From Porticoccaceae bacterium (lineage in GTDB: Bacteria; Pseudomonadota; Gammaproteobacteria; Pseudomonadales; Porticoccaceae): a stretch of DNA of 42,418 bases. Positions 10,462 to 19,217 of the stretch are shown one piece after another. Both the position numbers and the translations under genes were made by a program. The DNA lies in contig JAPKEJ010000016.1 of the NCBI GenBank assembly GCA_028822155.1, positions 1 to 42,418 of the forward strand, given 5' to 3'. Every line of letters begins with the position of its first letter. Position 1 is the stretch's first letter. The notes below the pieces were generated by a model. That model saw nothing but the letters and a program-made list of their open reading frames with translations, made no database searches and was not told where the DNA came from.

Positions 10462-12396
10462 TTACTTACTATCTTCTTTTGTATCCTCTTCTTTCTCATC
10501 TTTAACTTCTTCAAACTCTGCATCCATTGCATCATCACCTGCCGGCTCTTCGCCTGCTGCTTGCTCACCCGCTTCAGCTTGCTCTGCATACATCTTCTGG
10601 GCTAAACCAGATGATGCTTCAGATAGAACTTTAGCTGCTTCATCGATGGCCTCTTTATCATCGCCCTGAACAGCTTCTTCAACCTGCTTAATGGCGGCTT
10701 CGATGGCCGACTTCTCTTCGTCAGAGGCCTTATCTCCAGCTTCCTCAAGAGTTTTCTTGGCGGCGTGAGCCAAACCATCGGCGGTATTACGTGCTTGAAC
10801 CACCTCTTCAAACTTCTGATCTTCAGCTGCATTAGCTTCGGCATCCTTTACCATTGCATCGATTTCTTCATCAGACAATCCCGAGGACGCCTTGATAATG
10901 ATCGACTGCTCTTTACCAGTGGCTTTATCCTTAGCACCAACATGCAGAATACCGTTAGCATCAATATCAAAGGTCACTTCAATCTGCGGCATCCCGCGCG
11001 GAGCCGGTGGAATATCGGCTAAGTCGAAACGACCCAATGATTTATTACCTGTTGCTTGCTTGCGCTCACCCTGAACAACGTGAATAGTTACGGCAGACTG
11101 GTTGTCATCAGCGGTAGAGAAAATTTGTGATTTTTTGGTCGGGATCGTCGTGTTTTTCTCGATCACTGGTGTCGCCACACCACCCATAGTTTCTATACCC
11201 AAGCTTAAGGGAGTTACATCAAGTAACAATACGTCAGTCACATCACCAGACAAGACTGCACCCTGTAACGCAGCACCAACGGCGACTGCTTCGTCGGGAT
11301 TAACATCTTTTCGCGGCTCTTTTCCGAAAAAGGCGGTTACTTTTTCTTGCACCAAAGGCATACGAGTCTGACCGCCCACTAAGATAATTTCATCTATCTT
11401 ATTTTTCCCAAGCTTTGCATCGTCTAGAGCGACCTGGAGCGGTTTCAATGAACGTTCAACCAAATCTAAGACCAATGATTCAAGCTTGGCGCGAGTCAAC
11501 TTAACAACCAAGTGCTTTGGGCCGGTAGCATCAGCGGTAATATAAGGTAAATTAACTTCCGTTTGCTGGCTCGACGACAACTCGATTTTTGCTTTCTCGG
11601 CAGACTCTTTTAGACGCTGCATTGCCAATGGATCGCCATGTAAATCAATGCCACTGTCTTTCTTGAATTCATCTGATAAATGCTCGATCAAGCGCATATC
11701 GAAGTCTTCACCACCTAGAAATGTGTCACCATTAGTTGCTAATACTTCAAATTGCTTTTCACCGTCGACATCAGCTATTTCAATGATCGAGATGTCAAAA
11801 GTGCCACCACCCAGATCGTAAACAGCAACAACACTATCACCTGCACTTTTATCCATACCATAAGCCAACGCCGCAGCTGTTGGCTCATTAATAATACGCT
11901 TTACGTCTAATCCAGCTATTCGCCCAGCATCTTTGGTTGCTTGACGTTGTGAGTCATTAAAATAAGCTGGAACGGTAATAACCGCCTCAGTTACTTTTTC
12001 ACCCAGATAGTCTTCAGCCGTTTTCTTCATCTTCTTTAGGATTTCAGCAGAAATCTGCGGCGCAGCTTTGCTATCGCCCTTAATCTCAACCCATGCATCG
12101 CCGTTATCAGCTTTGACGATTTTATAAGGCACCATTTTAATATCTTTTTTAACCACTTTATCTTCAAAGCGACGGCCAATTAGACGCTTAACTGCATAAA
12201 CCGTATTTTCCGGATTCGTCACAGCCTGTCGTTTAGCAGACTGGCCAACCAAGATCTCGCCACCGTCAACATAGGCAACCACAGATGGAGTAGTGCGCGC
12301 ACCCTCCGAATTTTCAATTACCTTGGGTTTATCTCCTTCGAGCACGGCAACACATGAATTCGTCGTTCCCAAATCAATTCCGATAATCTTTCCCAT
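10462..12396 (-). CDS. dnaK: Chaperone DnaK (Hsp70)
   Basis: This is an ATP-dependent Hsp70 chaperone working with DnaJ and GrpE. Visible are the N-terminal phosphate loop [14 protein letters not shown], the [10 protein letters not shown]-type phosphate 2 motif, the VGGQTRMP adenosine motif, the hydrophobic linker [13 protein letters not shown], the beta substrate domain and an acidic C-terminal tail rich in Glu and Asp. The ATG at 12396 is chosen rather than the GTG one codon earlier because the family start is [10 protein letters not shown] and GGAGAG lies about 8 bases in front. A sigma-32-like promoter lies about 75 bases upstream. Confidence 0.97.
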   Translation of the reverse strand: MGKIIGIDLGTTNSCVAVLEGDKPKVIENSEGARTTPSVVAYVDGGEILVGQSAKRQAVTNPENTVYAVKRLIGRRFEDKVVKKDIKMVPYKIVKADNGDAWVEIKGDSKAAPQISAEILKKMKKTAEDYLGEKVTEAVITVPAYFNDSQRQATKDAGRIAGLDVKRIINEPTAAALAYGMDKSAGDSVVAVYDLGGGTFDISIIEIADVDGEKQFEVLATNGDTFLGGEDFDMRLIEHLSDEFKKDSGIDLHGDPLAMQRLKESAEKAKIELSSSQQTEVNLPYITADATGPKHLVVKLTRAKLESLVLDLVERSLKPLQVALDDAKLGKNKIDEIILVGGQTRMPLVQEKVTAFFGKEPRKDVNPDEAVAVGAALQGAVLSGDVTDVLLLDVTPLSLGIETMGGVATPVIEKNTTIPTKKSQIFSTADDNQSAVTIHVVQGERKQATGNKSLGRFDLADIPPAPRGMPQIEVTFDIDANGILHVGAKDKATGKEQSIIIKASSGLSDEEIDAMVKDAEANAAEDQKFEEVVQARNTADGLAHAAKKTLEEAGDKASDEEKSAIEAAIKQVEEAVQGDDKEAIDEAAKVLSEASSGLAQKMYAEQAEAGEQAAGEEPAGDDAMDAEFEEVKDEKEEDTKEDSK

Positions 12397-12468
12397 CACT
12401 TCTCTCTCCGTTACTTGTCATAAAGCCTGTTTAAGGCATTGTCTTTAAAAATTTATTGCTTGGTCTTT

Positions 12469-12498
12469 ATGTGGGTGCATTTTTAGTAAATTCAAGGG
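12469..12498 (-). promoter_or_regulatory. Sigma-32 heat-shock promoter for dnaK
   Basis: On the minus strand CCCTTGAA (CTTGAA at 12496-12491) is followed after 15 bases by CCCACAT (12475-12469), matching the RpoH consensus CTTGAA-N13-16-CCCCATnT with small deviations. It lies between grpE and dnaK, so dnaK-dnaJ can be induced separately from grpE. Confidence 0.6.
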
Positions 12499-12518
12499 CA
12501 CCTAAACCAATAATTCAA

Positions 12519-13106
12519 TTAACTTGCTTTGGATACCACTACCATGGCCGGCCTAACCAAACGACCATTCAAGGTGTAACCTTTCTGAAACACGTCCAAC
12601 ACAGTATTGGGCTCCACATCAGTATTAGGGACCATACTCACTGCTTGGTGAAGGTCCGCGTCAAATGGTTGACCGGCAGGATCGATGGCTTCAATTTTAA
12701 AACGAGTAAAAACATCAAAGAATGACTTTAACGTCAACTCTAAACCTGTAGAAACCGCCTGTTGAGCCTTATCAGAATCTTCAATCGTGCCTAGAGCGCG
12801 CTCTAGGTTGTCGACGACCGGCAATAGCTCAGCTGTGAATTTATCCAATGCAAATTTATGTGCATTTTCCACATCACGCTCGGCTCTACGTCGCATATTC
12901 TGCATTTCGGCCTGAATCCGCAGTACCTGGTCATTTGCGTTACTAACTTGTTCTTGCAGGTTTTCCGCCTCGGTCAACACATCATCATTGAGAAGCTCTT
13001 CAACAATTTCTGCATTAATTTTCTCAGTTTGAGTTGCAGTATCCTCAGCGGGAGCTTCGGAAGAGTCGACCGTTTTTTCCTCACCACTATTTACTTCATC
13101 TTGCAT
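12519..13106 (-). CDS. grpE: Nucleotide exchange factor GrpE
   Basis: A 195-residue GrpE releases ADP from DnaK. It has an acidic disordered N-terminus, a long helix (about 45-110, with MQNMRRRAERDVENAHKFA near its end) for dimerization, then the beta domain ending in the family motif VLDVFQKGYTLNGRLVRPAMVVV. I choose the ATG at 13106: GAGGA lies 8 bases before it, whereas an upstream TTG at 13151 has no ribosome site and would add a tail not expected for the family. A sigma-32-like promoter lies upstream and recN diverges. Confidence 0.95.
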   Translation of the reverse strand: MQDEVNSGEEKTVDSSEAPAEDTATQTEKINAEIVEELLNDDVLTEAENLQEQVSNANDQVLRIQAEMQNMRRRAERDVENAHKFALDKFTAELLPVVDNLERALGTIEDSDKAQQAVSTGLELTLKSFFDVFTRFKIEAIDPAGQPFDADLHQAVSMVPNTDVEPNTVLDVFQKGYTLNGRLVRPAMVVVSKAS

Positions 13107-13195
13107 GCTTTTTTCCTCGATTTCTTTGTCACTAAATACACTAATGTTCAAGATTATTGATTAGATGCTTGGTTACCATTACCCTATGGCTACAT

Positions 13196-13223
13196 ATATT
13201 GGGACAAACTCCCAAGTTTCAAG
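13196..13223 (-). promoter_or_regulatory. Sigma-32 heat-shock promoter for grpE
   Basis: On the minus strand CTTGAA (13223-13218, followed by A) and CCCAATAT (13203-13196) are spaced by 14 bases, a good RpoH match. It lies in the grpE-recN divergent region about 90 bases before the grpE start. Confidence 0.65.
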
Positions 13224-13282
13224 CGATGACCGCTGATTAATCTACTCTGATGGGCATCTATTAACTATTTGGTGATAAAATT

Positions 13283-14956
13283 TTGCTTGTTTCAATTAAT
13301 ATCCGTAATTACACCTTAGTAGAATCCCTTGAAATTGAATTTTTTAAGGGTACGACTGCTATTACCGGTGAAACCGGTGCTGGAAAATCACTGGTGCTCG
13401 ACGCGTTGGGTATGGCTCTGGGGGATCGAGCAGACAGCGGGACCATTCGCCATGGAAAAGAACGTGCAGAAATCACCGCAAGCTTTGACATCAGTGCTAT
13501 AGAGGACGCTCAACTGTGGATGGAATTTCACGACTTTGATATCGATGAAAGTTGTATTCTACGCCGTATTTATACCTCAGAGGGCCGCTCAAGAGGTTAT
13601 ATTAACGGCCAACCCTGCACCATGCAGCAGCTCCAGCAGTTGGGCGATATGGTGGCGGATATTCATAGCCAGCATGAGCATCAGTCTCTATTGCGCAAAG
13701 AGACCCACCGCAAATTAGTAGATGAATATGCTTCTGCAGGGGATTTAGCGATACAAGTCGGCGAACATTTTCGTGAATGGCATAAAGTTGAAAAAAAGTT
13801 ATCAGAATTGATGAATCGCGCAGATGAACTGCTCGCACGTAAAGATTTACTCAGCTTTCAGGTCAATGAGCTGAAAGAACTCGATCTAGATCCTAGCGTA
13901 CTAAAAAAGCTCGAAACTGAGCAGCAAACTCTCGCAAATGCCGAACAGATATTGCAAGACAGCCACAGCCTGCTGGCAATCTGCGACCAAACCGAAGGTT
14001 TTAATATACGCGATGGCCTCAACCGAGCCATTGCTATTTTAACTGGGCTCAAACACAAGCCTGAAGCATTAGTAAGTGCTGAAGAATTACTTCAGAGCGG
14101 CCTTATTCAAGTTGAGGAGGCCACTAGGGAAATAGAACATCATGTCGATCGATTCGAAGCAAACCCTGAACGGCTTCAACTGGTAGAAGACCAGCTATCA
14201 GTTATTTTTCAATTAGCCCGCAAACATAGAGTTAACCCTGACCAATTAGCTGACACTCTTAGTACGCTAGGAACAGAACTAAGTAGCTTAATGGGTGGTA
14301 GCGATAATGTTGAATCACTGCAACATCAGCTCGCCGAATTAGCATCCACCTACGAAAGAGCCGCTAAAAAACTTAGTACCGCCCGAAATAAAGCTGCAAT
14401 AACAATGGCCTTAGAAATAAACGAGCAGCTGCATCGATTATCTATGGAAGGTGCAGAATTATTAATACAGCTTACCCCCGCCAATACTGGAGAATATCGC
14501 TCGAGTGGCCTCGAAGAAATTGAGTTCCTGCTAGCGACGAACCCAGGACAACCGCACAAAATGTTGGCCAAAATAGCCTCAGGGGGAGAGCTCTCTCGCG
14601 TTAGTCTAGCCATTCAGGTGGTTGCCGCCAGTCACTCGAAAATTCCAACCCTCGTATTTGATGAGGTCGATGTCGGTATTGGCGGAAGTACCGCGGATAT
14701 TGTTGGGCAGCTACTCAAGCAATTAGGTGAACGTGGCCAGGTTATCAGTGTTACTCACCAGCCCCAGGTGGCGGCGCATGCCCACCACCATTATAGAGCC
14801 AGTAAAGTCATTGAAGAGAATAGTGCAGAATCACTCATGTCGCCCCTTGACCATCAACAGCGAGTCGAAGAACTAGCTCGCATGCTGGGGGGTGCTAAAG
14901 TCACCGATCAATCCCTCTCGCATGCGTCAGAGCTGCTGAGCTTAGCTTCAACCTAG
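13283..14956 (+). CDS. recN: DNA repair protein RecN
   Basis: This 557-residue SMC-like ATPase acts in double-strand break repair. Walker A GETGAGKS is at 29-36. A long coiled-coil middle (about 160-400) follows, then the ABC signature SGGELSR (about 432-438) and Walker B with LVFDEVDVGIGG (about 457-468), and the THQPQVA switch. The start is TTG at 13283, which aligns exactly with the N-terminus of E. coli RecN; GGTGA lies about 9 bases upstream. In many bacteria recN is SOS-controlled, but I did not see a clear LexA box in the 176-base gap before it. Confidence 0.95.
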   Translation: MLVSINIRNYTLVESLEIEFFKGTTAITGETGAGKSLVLDALGMALGDRADSGTIRHGKERAEITASFDISAIEDAQLWMEFHDFDIDESCILRRIYTSEGRSRGYINGQPCTMQQLQQLGDMVADIHSQHEHQSLLRKETHRKLVDEYASAGDLAIQVGEHFREWHKVEKKLSELMNRADELLARKDLLSFQVNELKELDLDPSVLKKLETEQQTLANAEQILQDSHSLLAICDQTEGFNIRDGLNRAIAILTGLKHKPEALVSAEELLQSGLIQVEEATREIEHHVDRFEANPERLQLVEDQLSVIFQLARKHRVNPDQLADTLSTLGTELSSLMGGSDNVESLQHQLAELASTYERAAKKLSTARNKAAITMALEINEQLHRLSMEGAELLIQLTPANTGEYRSSGLEEIEFLLATNPGQPHKMLAKIASGGELSRVSLAIQVVAASHSKIPTLVFDEVDVGIGGSTADIVGQLLKQLGERGQVISVTHQPQVAAHAHHHYRASKVIEENSAESLMSPLDHQQRVEELARMLGGAKVTDQSLSHASELLSLAST

Positions 14957-14990
14957 TTCTCTTAAATTGAGGAAGTGCCAAATTATAAGC

Positions 14991-15024
14991 AAAAAAAACC
15001 CCAGTTAAATACTGGGGTTTTATA
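14991..15024. terminator. Bidirectional terminator between recN and pnp
   Basis: The stem AACCCCAGT (14997-15005), loop TAAAT, ACTGGGGTT (15011-15019) is flanked by eight A on the left (T run for minus-strand transcripts from pnp) and by TTTT on the right for recN. It serves the two convergent genes. Confidence 0.85.
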
Positions 15025-15036
15025 AATAACAAGATC

Positions 15037-17199
15037 CTATGCGTCCGGCTCTTGCTCTTTCTCTGCAGCTTCAGTTGGTGCTGCTTCAACTGGCGCTGTT
15101 TCAGGCACTGTGCCCTCTTCAAGTTGTGCTTCTTTGATTGATAGCTTCACACGGCCACGGTTGTCGATCTCTGTCACTTTGACCCTAATATCTTGGCCTT
15201 CGGTCAAGTAATCAGTAACCTTAGCGACACGCTCTTGAGCGATCTGTGAGATATGCACAAGTCCATCTGTACCCGGCATAAAGTTAACGAAGGCGCCAAA
15301 ATCAACAATTCGAACAACTTTACCATCGTAAATAGTGCCCGGCACAGGATCAGCAACAATTGCCTTGATGGCGTCCATTGCAGCATTAAGACCCTCAGTA
15401 TCTTCTGAGTAAATTTTCACTGCTCCGTCATCATTAATATCGATAGTCGAATTATGCTCTTCACACAGACCACGGATAGTCGCGCCACCTTTGCCAATCA
15501 CATCACGAATCTTATCTGAATCAATTTGCAGCATACCCATACGCGGCGCTGTTTCTGCCACTTCATCCCGACCCGAACTAAGTACTTTGTTCATCTCGTC
15601 AAGAATATAGAGGCGCGCTTCCATAGCCTGTTCAAGGGCAATTTCCATAATCTCTTCAGTGATACCTTCAATTTTGATATCCATCTGTAAAGCAGTTATG
15701 CCCGCAGCAGTTCCGGCGACTTTAAAGTCCATATCACCAAGATGATCCTCATCACCCAGAATATCAGTCAGTACGGCAAATCCTTCATCTTCTTTAACCA
15801 GACCCATAGCGATACCAGCAACAGGCGCTTTAAGAGGTACACCAGCGTCCATTAATGCCAGGCTTGAACCACACACAGATGCCATAGAGCTAGAGCCATT
15901 TGACTCAGTGATCTCTGACACTACGCGAATGGCGTAAGGAAAGTCTTCAGGGTTAGGCAATACGGCATTAATGCCGCGACGAGCCAATCGACCATGGCCT
16001 ACTTCACGACGGCTAGTAAAACCGATGCGGCCACACTCACCTACTGAGTAAGGAGGGAAATTATAGTGCAACATGAAAGGATCATCACGACGACCCTCAA
16101 GAGCATCAATCATCTGCGCATCACGCGTAGAACCAAGTGTCGCAGCAACAATTGCCTGAGTCTCGCCACGGGTAAACAGTGCCGATCCATGAACTCGATC
16201 AAGAATACCCACTTCAACATTAATCCCACGAACGGTCTTGGTGTCACGTCCATCAATACGCGGCTCACCGCGAATAATTCGGCCACGAACAATATTTTTC
16301 TCGAGCTTCTTAAACGCATCTTTTAAATCGTCTTTAGAATGGCCATCTTCTGATGTTAATTCAGCTGTAGCACGGTCGCGAAGAGCATTAACGCTGACCA
16401 CACGAGCCTGCTTGTCAACCACCTGATAGGCAGCATCCAATTCAGTGCCAACAGAAGCAGTTAATGCCGCCTTAAGGTCAGCGTTCTCTTCTTCGAGCTG
16501 CCAATCCCAGCGCGGCTTACCTGCTTCAGCAACAAGTTCTTCAATAACACTAATTACAGCCTGCATTTCTTGGTGAGCAAATAACACACCGCCCAACATA
16601 GTATCTTCTGATAGCTCGCTAGCTTCAGATTCAACCATTAGAACTGCGTCCTTAGTGCCGGCTACAATCATATCCAATGAAGAATCAGCGAGTTCGCTAT
16701 AAGTTGGATTGAGCAGATAACCTTGCTCGTCTGTATATCCCACTCGAGCACCGCCGATTGGGCCATTAAAAGGAATACCAGAAATAGAAAGTGCAGCTGA
16801 AGTACCAATCATTGCTGCAATATCTGGATCAATATTTTTCTCAGCAGACATTACCGTACAGACAACCTGTACTTCATTCTTAAAGCCGTTGGGGAAAAGA
16901 GGACGGATAGGTCGATCAATAAGACGTGAAGTCAGCGTCTCTTTCTCATTTGGACGACCTTCGCGCTTAAAGAAACCACCGGGGATTTTCCCTGCAGCGT
17001 ACGCTTTCTCAACGTAGTGAACGCCAAGCGGGAAAAAATCCATACCTGCTTTGGCTTCTCTTGCACCAACAACAGTACAAAGTACTGAGGTATTATCAAT
17101 TGAACATAACACTGCACCGGTTGCCTGTCGGGCAATGCGGCCAGTCTCTAAAGTAACGGTATGATTACCGTATTGAAACTTCTTAATTAAAGGATTCAT
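15037..17199 (-). CDS. pnp: Polyribonucleotide nucleotidyltransferase (PNPase)
   Basis: This 720-residue 3'-5' phosphorolytic exoribonuclease belongs to the RNA degradosome. It has two RNase PH-like core domains (about 1-230 and 310-545, the second with the FTRGETQA-type phosphate site), a KH domain (about 552-615, with IGKGGATI) and an S1 domain (about 620-690, with VHISQIA). A short Ala/Glu-rich tail ends the protein. The ribosome site AAAGGT lies close to the ATG. It is downstream of rpsO as in E. coli and has a long stem-loop in its leader resembling the RNase III target through which E. coli PNPase controls its own mRNA. Confidence 0.97.
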   Translation of the reverse strand: MNPLIKKFQYGNHTVTLETGRIARQATGAVLCSIDNTSVLCTVVGAREAKAGMDFFPLGVHYVEKAYAAGKIPGGFFKREGRPNEKETLTSRLIDRPIRPLFPNGFKNEVQVVCTVMSAEKNIDPDIAAMIGTSAALSISGIPFNGPIGGARVGYTDEQGYLLNPTYSELADSSLDMIVAGTKDAVLMVESEASELSEDTMLGGVLFAHQEMQAVISVIEELVAEAGKPRWDWQLEEENADLKAALTASVGTELDAAYQVVDKQARVVSVNALRDRATAELTSEDGHSKDDLKDAFKKLEKNIVRGRIIRGEPRIDGRDTKTVRGINVEVGILDRVHGSALFTRGETQAIVAATLGSTRDAQMIDALEGRRDDPFMLHYNFPPYSVGECGRIGFTSRREVGHGRLARRGINAVLPNPEDFPYAIRVVSEITESNGSSSMASVCGSSLALMDAGVPLKAPVAGIAMGLVKEDEGFAVLTDILGDEDHLGDMDFKVAGTAAGITALQMDIKIEGITEEIMEIALEQAMEARLYILDEMNKVLSSGRDEVAETAPRMGMLQIDSDKIRDVIGKGGATIRGLCEEHNSTIDINDDGAVKIYSEDTEGLNAAMDAIKAIVADPVPGTIYDGKVVRIVDFGAFVNFMPGTDGLVHISQIAQERVAKVTDYLTEGQDIRVKVTEIDNRGRVKLSIKEAQLEEGTVPETAPVEAAPTEAAEKEQEPDA

Positions 17200-17253
17200 A
17201 ATTTTACCTTTGTTTGTTTACCTTATGGCGCCTTACTGAGGTCCTGATAGTGC

Positions 17254-17310
17254 GCTGCTCGGGTTACTTATAGCGACCAGAAAATGGTAGTCATAAGTAA
17301 CTCGATCAGC
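17254..17310 (-). promoter_or_regulatory. Long stem-loop in the pnp leader, RNase III-type
   Basis: Minus-strand bases 17310-17293 can pair with 17271-17254: 16 of 18 positions match, including an uninterrupted 9-bp GTTACTTAT/ATAAGTAAC segment. The stem has two mismatches and encloses about 21 bases. It lies 55 bases before the pnp ATG. By analogy with E. coli, RNase III would cut it and PNPase would then destabilize the mRNA. The analogy is inferred. Confidence 0.55.
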
Positions 17311-17359
17311 ATAGACACAGACATCCTGTTCAGACAATTAAATTATGCGCTCATTAACA

Positions 17360-17386
17360 GTGCGGCCCCGATTGAAGGAGCCGCAC
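17360..17386 (-). terminator. Hairpin after rpsO, weak terminator or processing site
   Basis: GTGCGGC (minus strand) pairs with GCCGCAC, extended by a G-T wobble and CC/GG to about 10 bp around a 7-base loop, 10 bases after the rpsO stop. It lacks a proper T run, so it is probably a leaky terminator or an mRNA 3'-end stabilizer, leaving read-through into pnp. Confidence 0.5.
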
Positions 17387-17395
17387 CATGAACAC

Positions 17396-17665
17396 TTATC
17401 GTCGTAAACCAAGCTTCTTAATTAGCTGGCCATACCGCTCGATATTCTTACTCTTCAAATAATCAAGTAATTTACGACGCTGATTAACCATACGAATTAA
17501 ACCACGACGTGAATGGTGATCTTTTTTGTGATCGCCAAAATGGCCCTGTAGCTTATTGATATTTACGGTGAGCAATGCAACCTGAACTTCAGGTGAACCT
17601 GTATCATTTTCACAGGTAGCATATTCCGCTACGATTGCTGCTTTTTCTTCTGCACTTAGTGCCAT
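17396..17665 (-). CDS. rpsO: Small ribosomal subunit protein uS15
   Basis: This 89-residue protein binds 16S rRNA early in assembly of the 30S platform. It aligns over its full length with E. coli S15, including the conserved stretches [14 protein letters not shown] (19-32), [11 protein letters not shown] (43-53) and RRKLLDYL. The ATG at 17665 is chosen: GGAG lies 9 bases upstream and MALSAEEK corresponds to the family start; a start six codons earlier would include that ribosome site in the coding region. It sits between truB and pnp, as in related bacteria. Its 174-base leader holds two hairpins that could serve autoregulation. Confidence 0.96.
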   Translation of the reverse strand: MALSAEEKAAIVAEYATCENDTGSPEVQVALLTVNINKLQGHFGDHKKDHHSRRGLIRMVNQRRKLLDYLKSKNIERYGQLIKKLGLRR

Positions 17666-17742
17666 GATGATTTTCTCCAACATGCGATTAAAAAAAATTC
17701 AGGCTTGCCCGCGCATATTTACAGACAACCTAACTTGAAATC

Positions 17743-17790
17743 TGACGCTAATGCGTCAGCATTTATAAGGTAATAGACTTTCTATTACCT
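17743..17790 (-). promoter_or_regulatory. Two tandem hairpins in the rpsO leader
   Basis: In minus-strand order: a 10-bp stem around CTT formed by 17790-17781 and 17777-17768 (AGGTAATAGA with its complement), then TGACGC-ATTA-GCGTCA (17758-17743). They lie about 80-125 bases before the rpsO ATG. S15 is known to repress its own mRNA through leader structures that differ between bacteria; this is a candidate, not a demonstrated site. A T8 run at 17690-17697 lies between the hairpins and the ribosome site. Confidence 0.45.
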
Positions 17791-17828
17791 AAATACTATA
17801 TTCTTCAATTACTAACTTTAAGGGCCTT

Positions 17829-17857
17829 GTGGTGGGGCTCTAAGCCCCCTCAACCAC
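17829..17857 (-). other. Hairpin overlapping the truB stop codon
   Basis: GTGGT/ACCAC outside and GGGGCT/AGCCCC inside form an interrupted stem that contains the truB TAG. No T run follows on the minus strand, so termination is unlikely; it may slow read-through or protect the end of an mRNA. Confidence 0.3.
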
Positions 17858-18784
17858 CAAACGTTTTGGCGCTACTTTTCCATCATCAGTCACTTCACCA
17901 ACACCCAAAAAGTCCCCGCCTTCGCGAAAGACGCGCACTATATCCCCTTCTTGGCCATTACGAAAGGCCTGTGGCGACATTACTGCTTGCCCTAACTGAA
18001 AATAACTGGCCACAATTGGAGATAAATCAACCGCCATCCTGTCTGCAACAGCAATATCCATCGGTTTTAGCAAGTAATCTAGCCCACTGGGTTCTATATT
18101 TTCTCGAATTATTTCCAACGCCTCAAGGGTCATTGTCTGATCATCGGTAAAAGGCCCTGCAACATGCCGATGTAGCGCGCTAACATGAGCGCCACAACCC
18201 AGTAGCTCTCCAAGATCTTCCGCCAAACTTCGAACATAGGTACCCTTACTAACATGCACTTCAACATCCATCTGTGCCGTTTGACCTGGCCGGAACGCGA
18301 GTATTTTATAGCTAAAAACATTAATGGCCCTAGCTTCTCGCTCTACTACAATACCCTGACGAGCCAGCTTATATAGCGGCTGCCCATTATGTTTTAGAGC
18401 TGAATACATAGAGGGTATTTGCCAAATCTCTCCCCTAAACGTGTCAACGGTATTTTCGATTTGGCTGAGCGTGATCGAAGAAGCATCCTGTTCTCCACGA
18501 ATCTGGCCATCACTATCACCGGTCTCTGTGCTAACGCCCAAAGTGAAAGTACTAAGATAATGTTTGTCCGAATCCAATAGAAACTGACTAAACTTCGTCG
18601 CTTCTCCCAAGCAAATTGGCAGAACACCCGTCGCTAAAGGATCGAGACTTCCAGTGTGTCCAGCTTTATTCGCGTCAAATAGATTCTTTACTCTCTGCAG
18701 TGCTTGATTGGAGGACAATCCCAGAGGTTTATTAAGTAAAAATATACCATTGATCGAACGACCACGATTACGTCTACGAGCCAA
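17840..18784 (-). CDS. truB: tRNA pseudouridine(55) synthase
   Basis: This 314-residue enzyme isomerizes U55 in the T loop of tRNAs. The catalytic motif AGHTGSLDPLATGVLP begins near residue 41, with the nucleophile Asp48, the same number as in E. coli TruB. The KxxGxTS-type KPLGLSSNQAL (19-29), the central YSALKHNGQPLYKLAR segment and a C-terminal PUA-like domain follow. It starts 5 bases after the rbfA stop, so the two are translationally linked in the nusA operon. A basic N-terminus (MARRRNRGRS) precedes the core. Confidence 0.96.
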   Translation of the reverse strand: MARRRNRGRSINGIFLLNKPLGLSSNQALQRVKNLFDANKAGHTGSLDPLATGVLPICLGEATKFSQFLLDSDKHYLSTFTLGVSTETGDSDGQIRGEQDASSITLSQIENTVDTFRGEIWQIPSMYSALKHNGQPLYKLARQGIVVEREARAINVFSYKILAFRPGQTAQMDVEVHVSKGTYVRSLAEDLGELLGCGAHVSALHRHVAGPFTDDQTMTLEALEIIRENIEPSGLDYLLKPMDIAVADRMAVDLSPIVASYFQLGQAVMSPQAFRNGQEGDIVRVFREGGDFLGVGEVTDDGKVAPKRLVVEGA

Positions 18785-18789
18785 GCTTA

Positions 18790-19170
18790 TTAACCCTCTT
18801 GGTCTGCATCTGATTGCGTTGAGATAGCATAATCAATCAACGCGGATAAATGCTGCCCACGGCGACCGCTCTCATCGAATAGAAAAGTAAGTTTGGGCGT
18901 AATGCGCAACTTTATACTGGCGGCAAGTAATTTGCGTAAATACCCTGAAGCACCATTCAGCGCAGCCATGGCCTCATCAATTTCTTTTTGAGTATGGTCG
19001 CCTATAAAGGTAACGTGTATTTTGGCGTAAGCTAGATCTCGACTAACATCAACATCAGTGACGCTTACCATACCCACTCGTGGATCACGAACTTCATCGC
19101 GAATCAGTACAGCCAACTCTTGTTGGACAGCGTCTGAAACACGCTCTGCTCGGGTAAATTCTCTTGGCAT
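18790..19170 (-). CDS. rbfA: 30S ribosome-binding factor A
   Basis: This 126-residue, single KH-fold protein aids late 30S maturation and cold adaptation. The N-terminus RAERVSDAVQQELAVLIRDE, the VRDPRVGMVSVTDVDVSRDL block and the C-terminal LTFLFDES are typical. It sits between infB and truB, 47 bases after infB and 5 bases before truB, the standard order of the nusA operon. Confidence 0.95.
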   Translation of the reverse strand: MPREFTRAERVSDAVQQELAVLIRDEVRDPRVGMVSVTDVDVSRDLAYAKIHVTFIGDHTQKEIDEAMAALNGASGYLRKLLAASIKLRITPKLTFLFDESGRRGQHLSALIDYAISTQSDADQEG

Positions 19171-19217
19171 GGCAGTCTTTAATTACACCTGATTGAATGT
19201 CGTTTACGAAGCATCAC

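Noticed and set aside
10765-11371. Open frames on the plus strand inside dnaK
   Set aside because: They are antisense shadows of a highly conserved gene, without ribosome sites or recognizable products.
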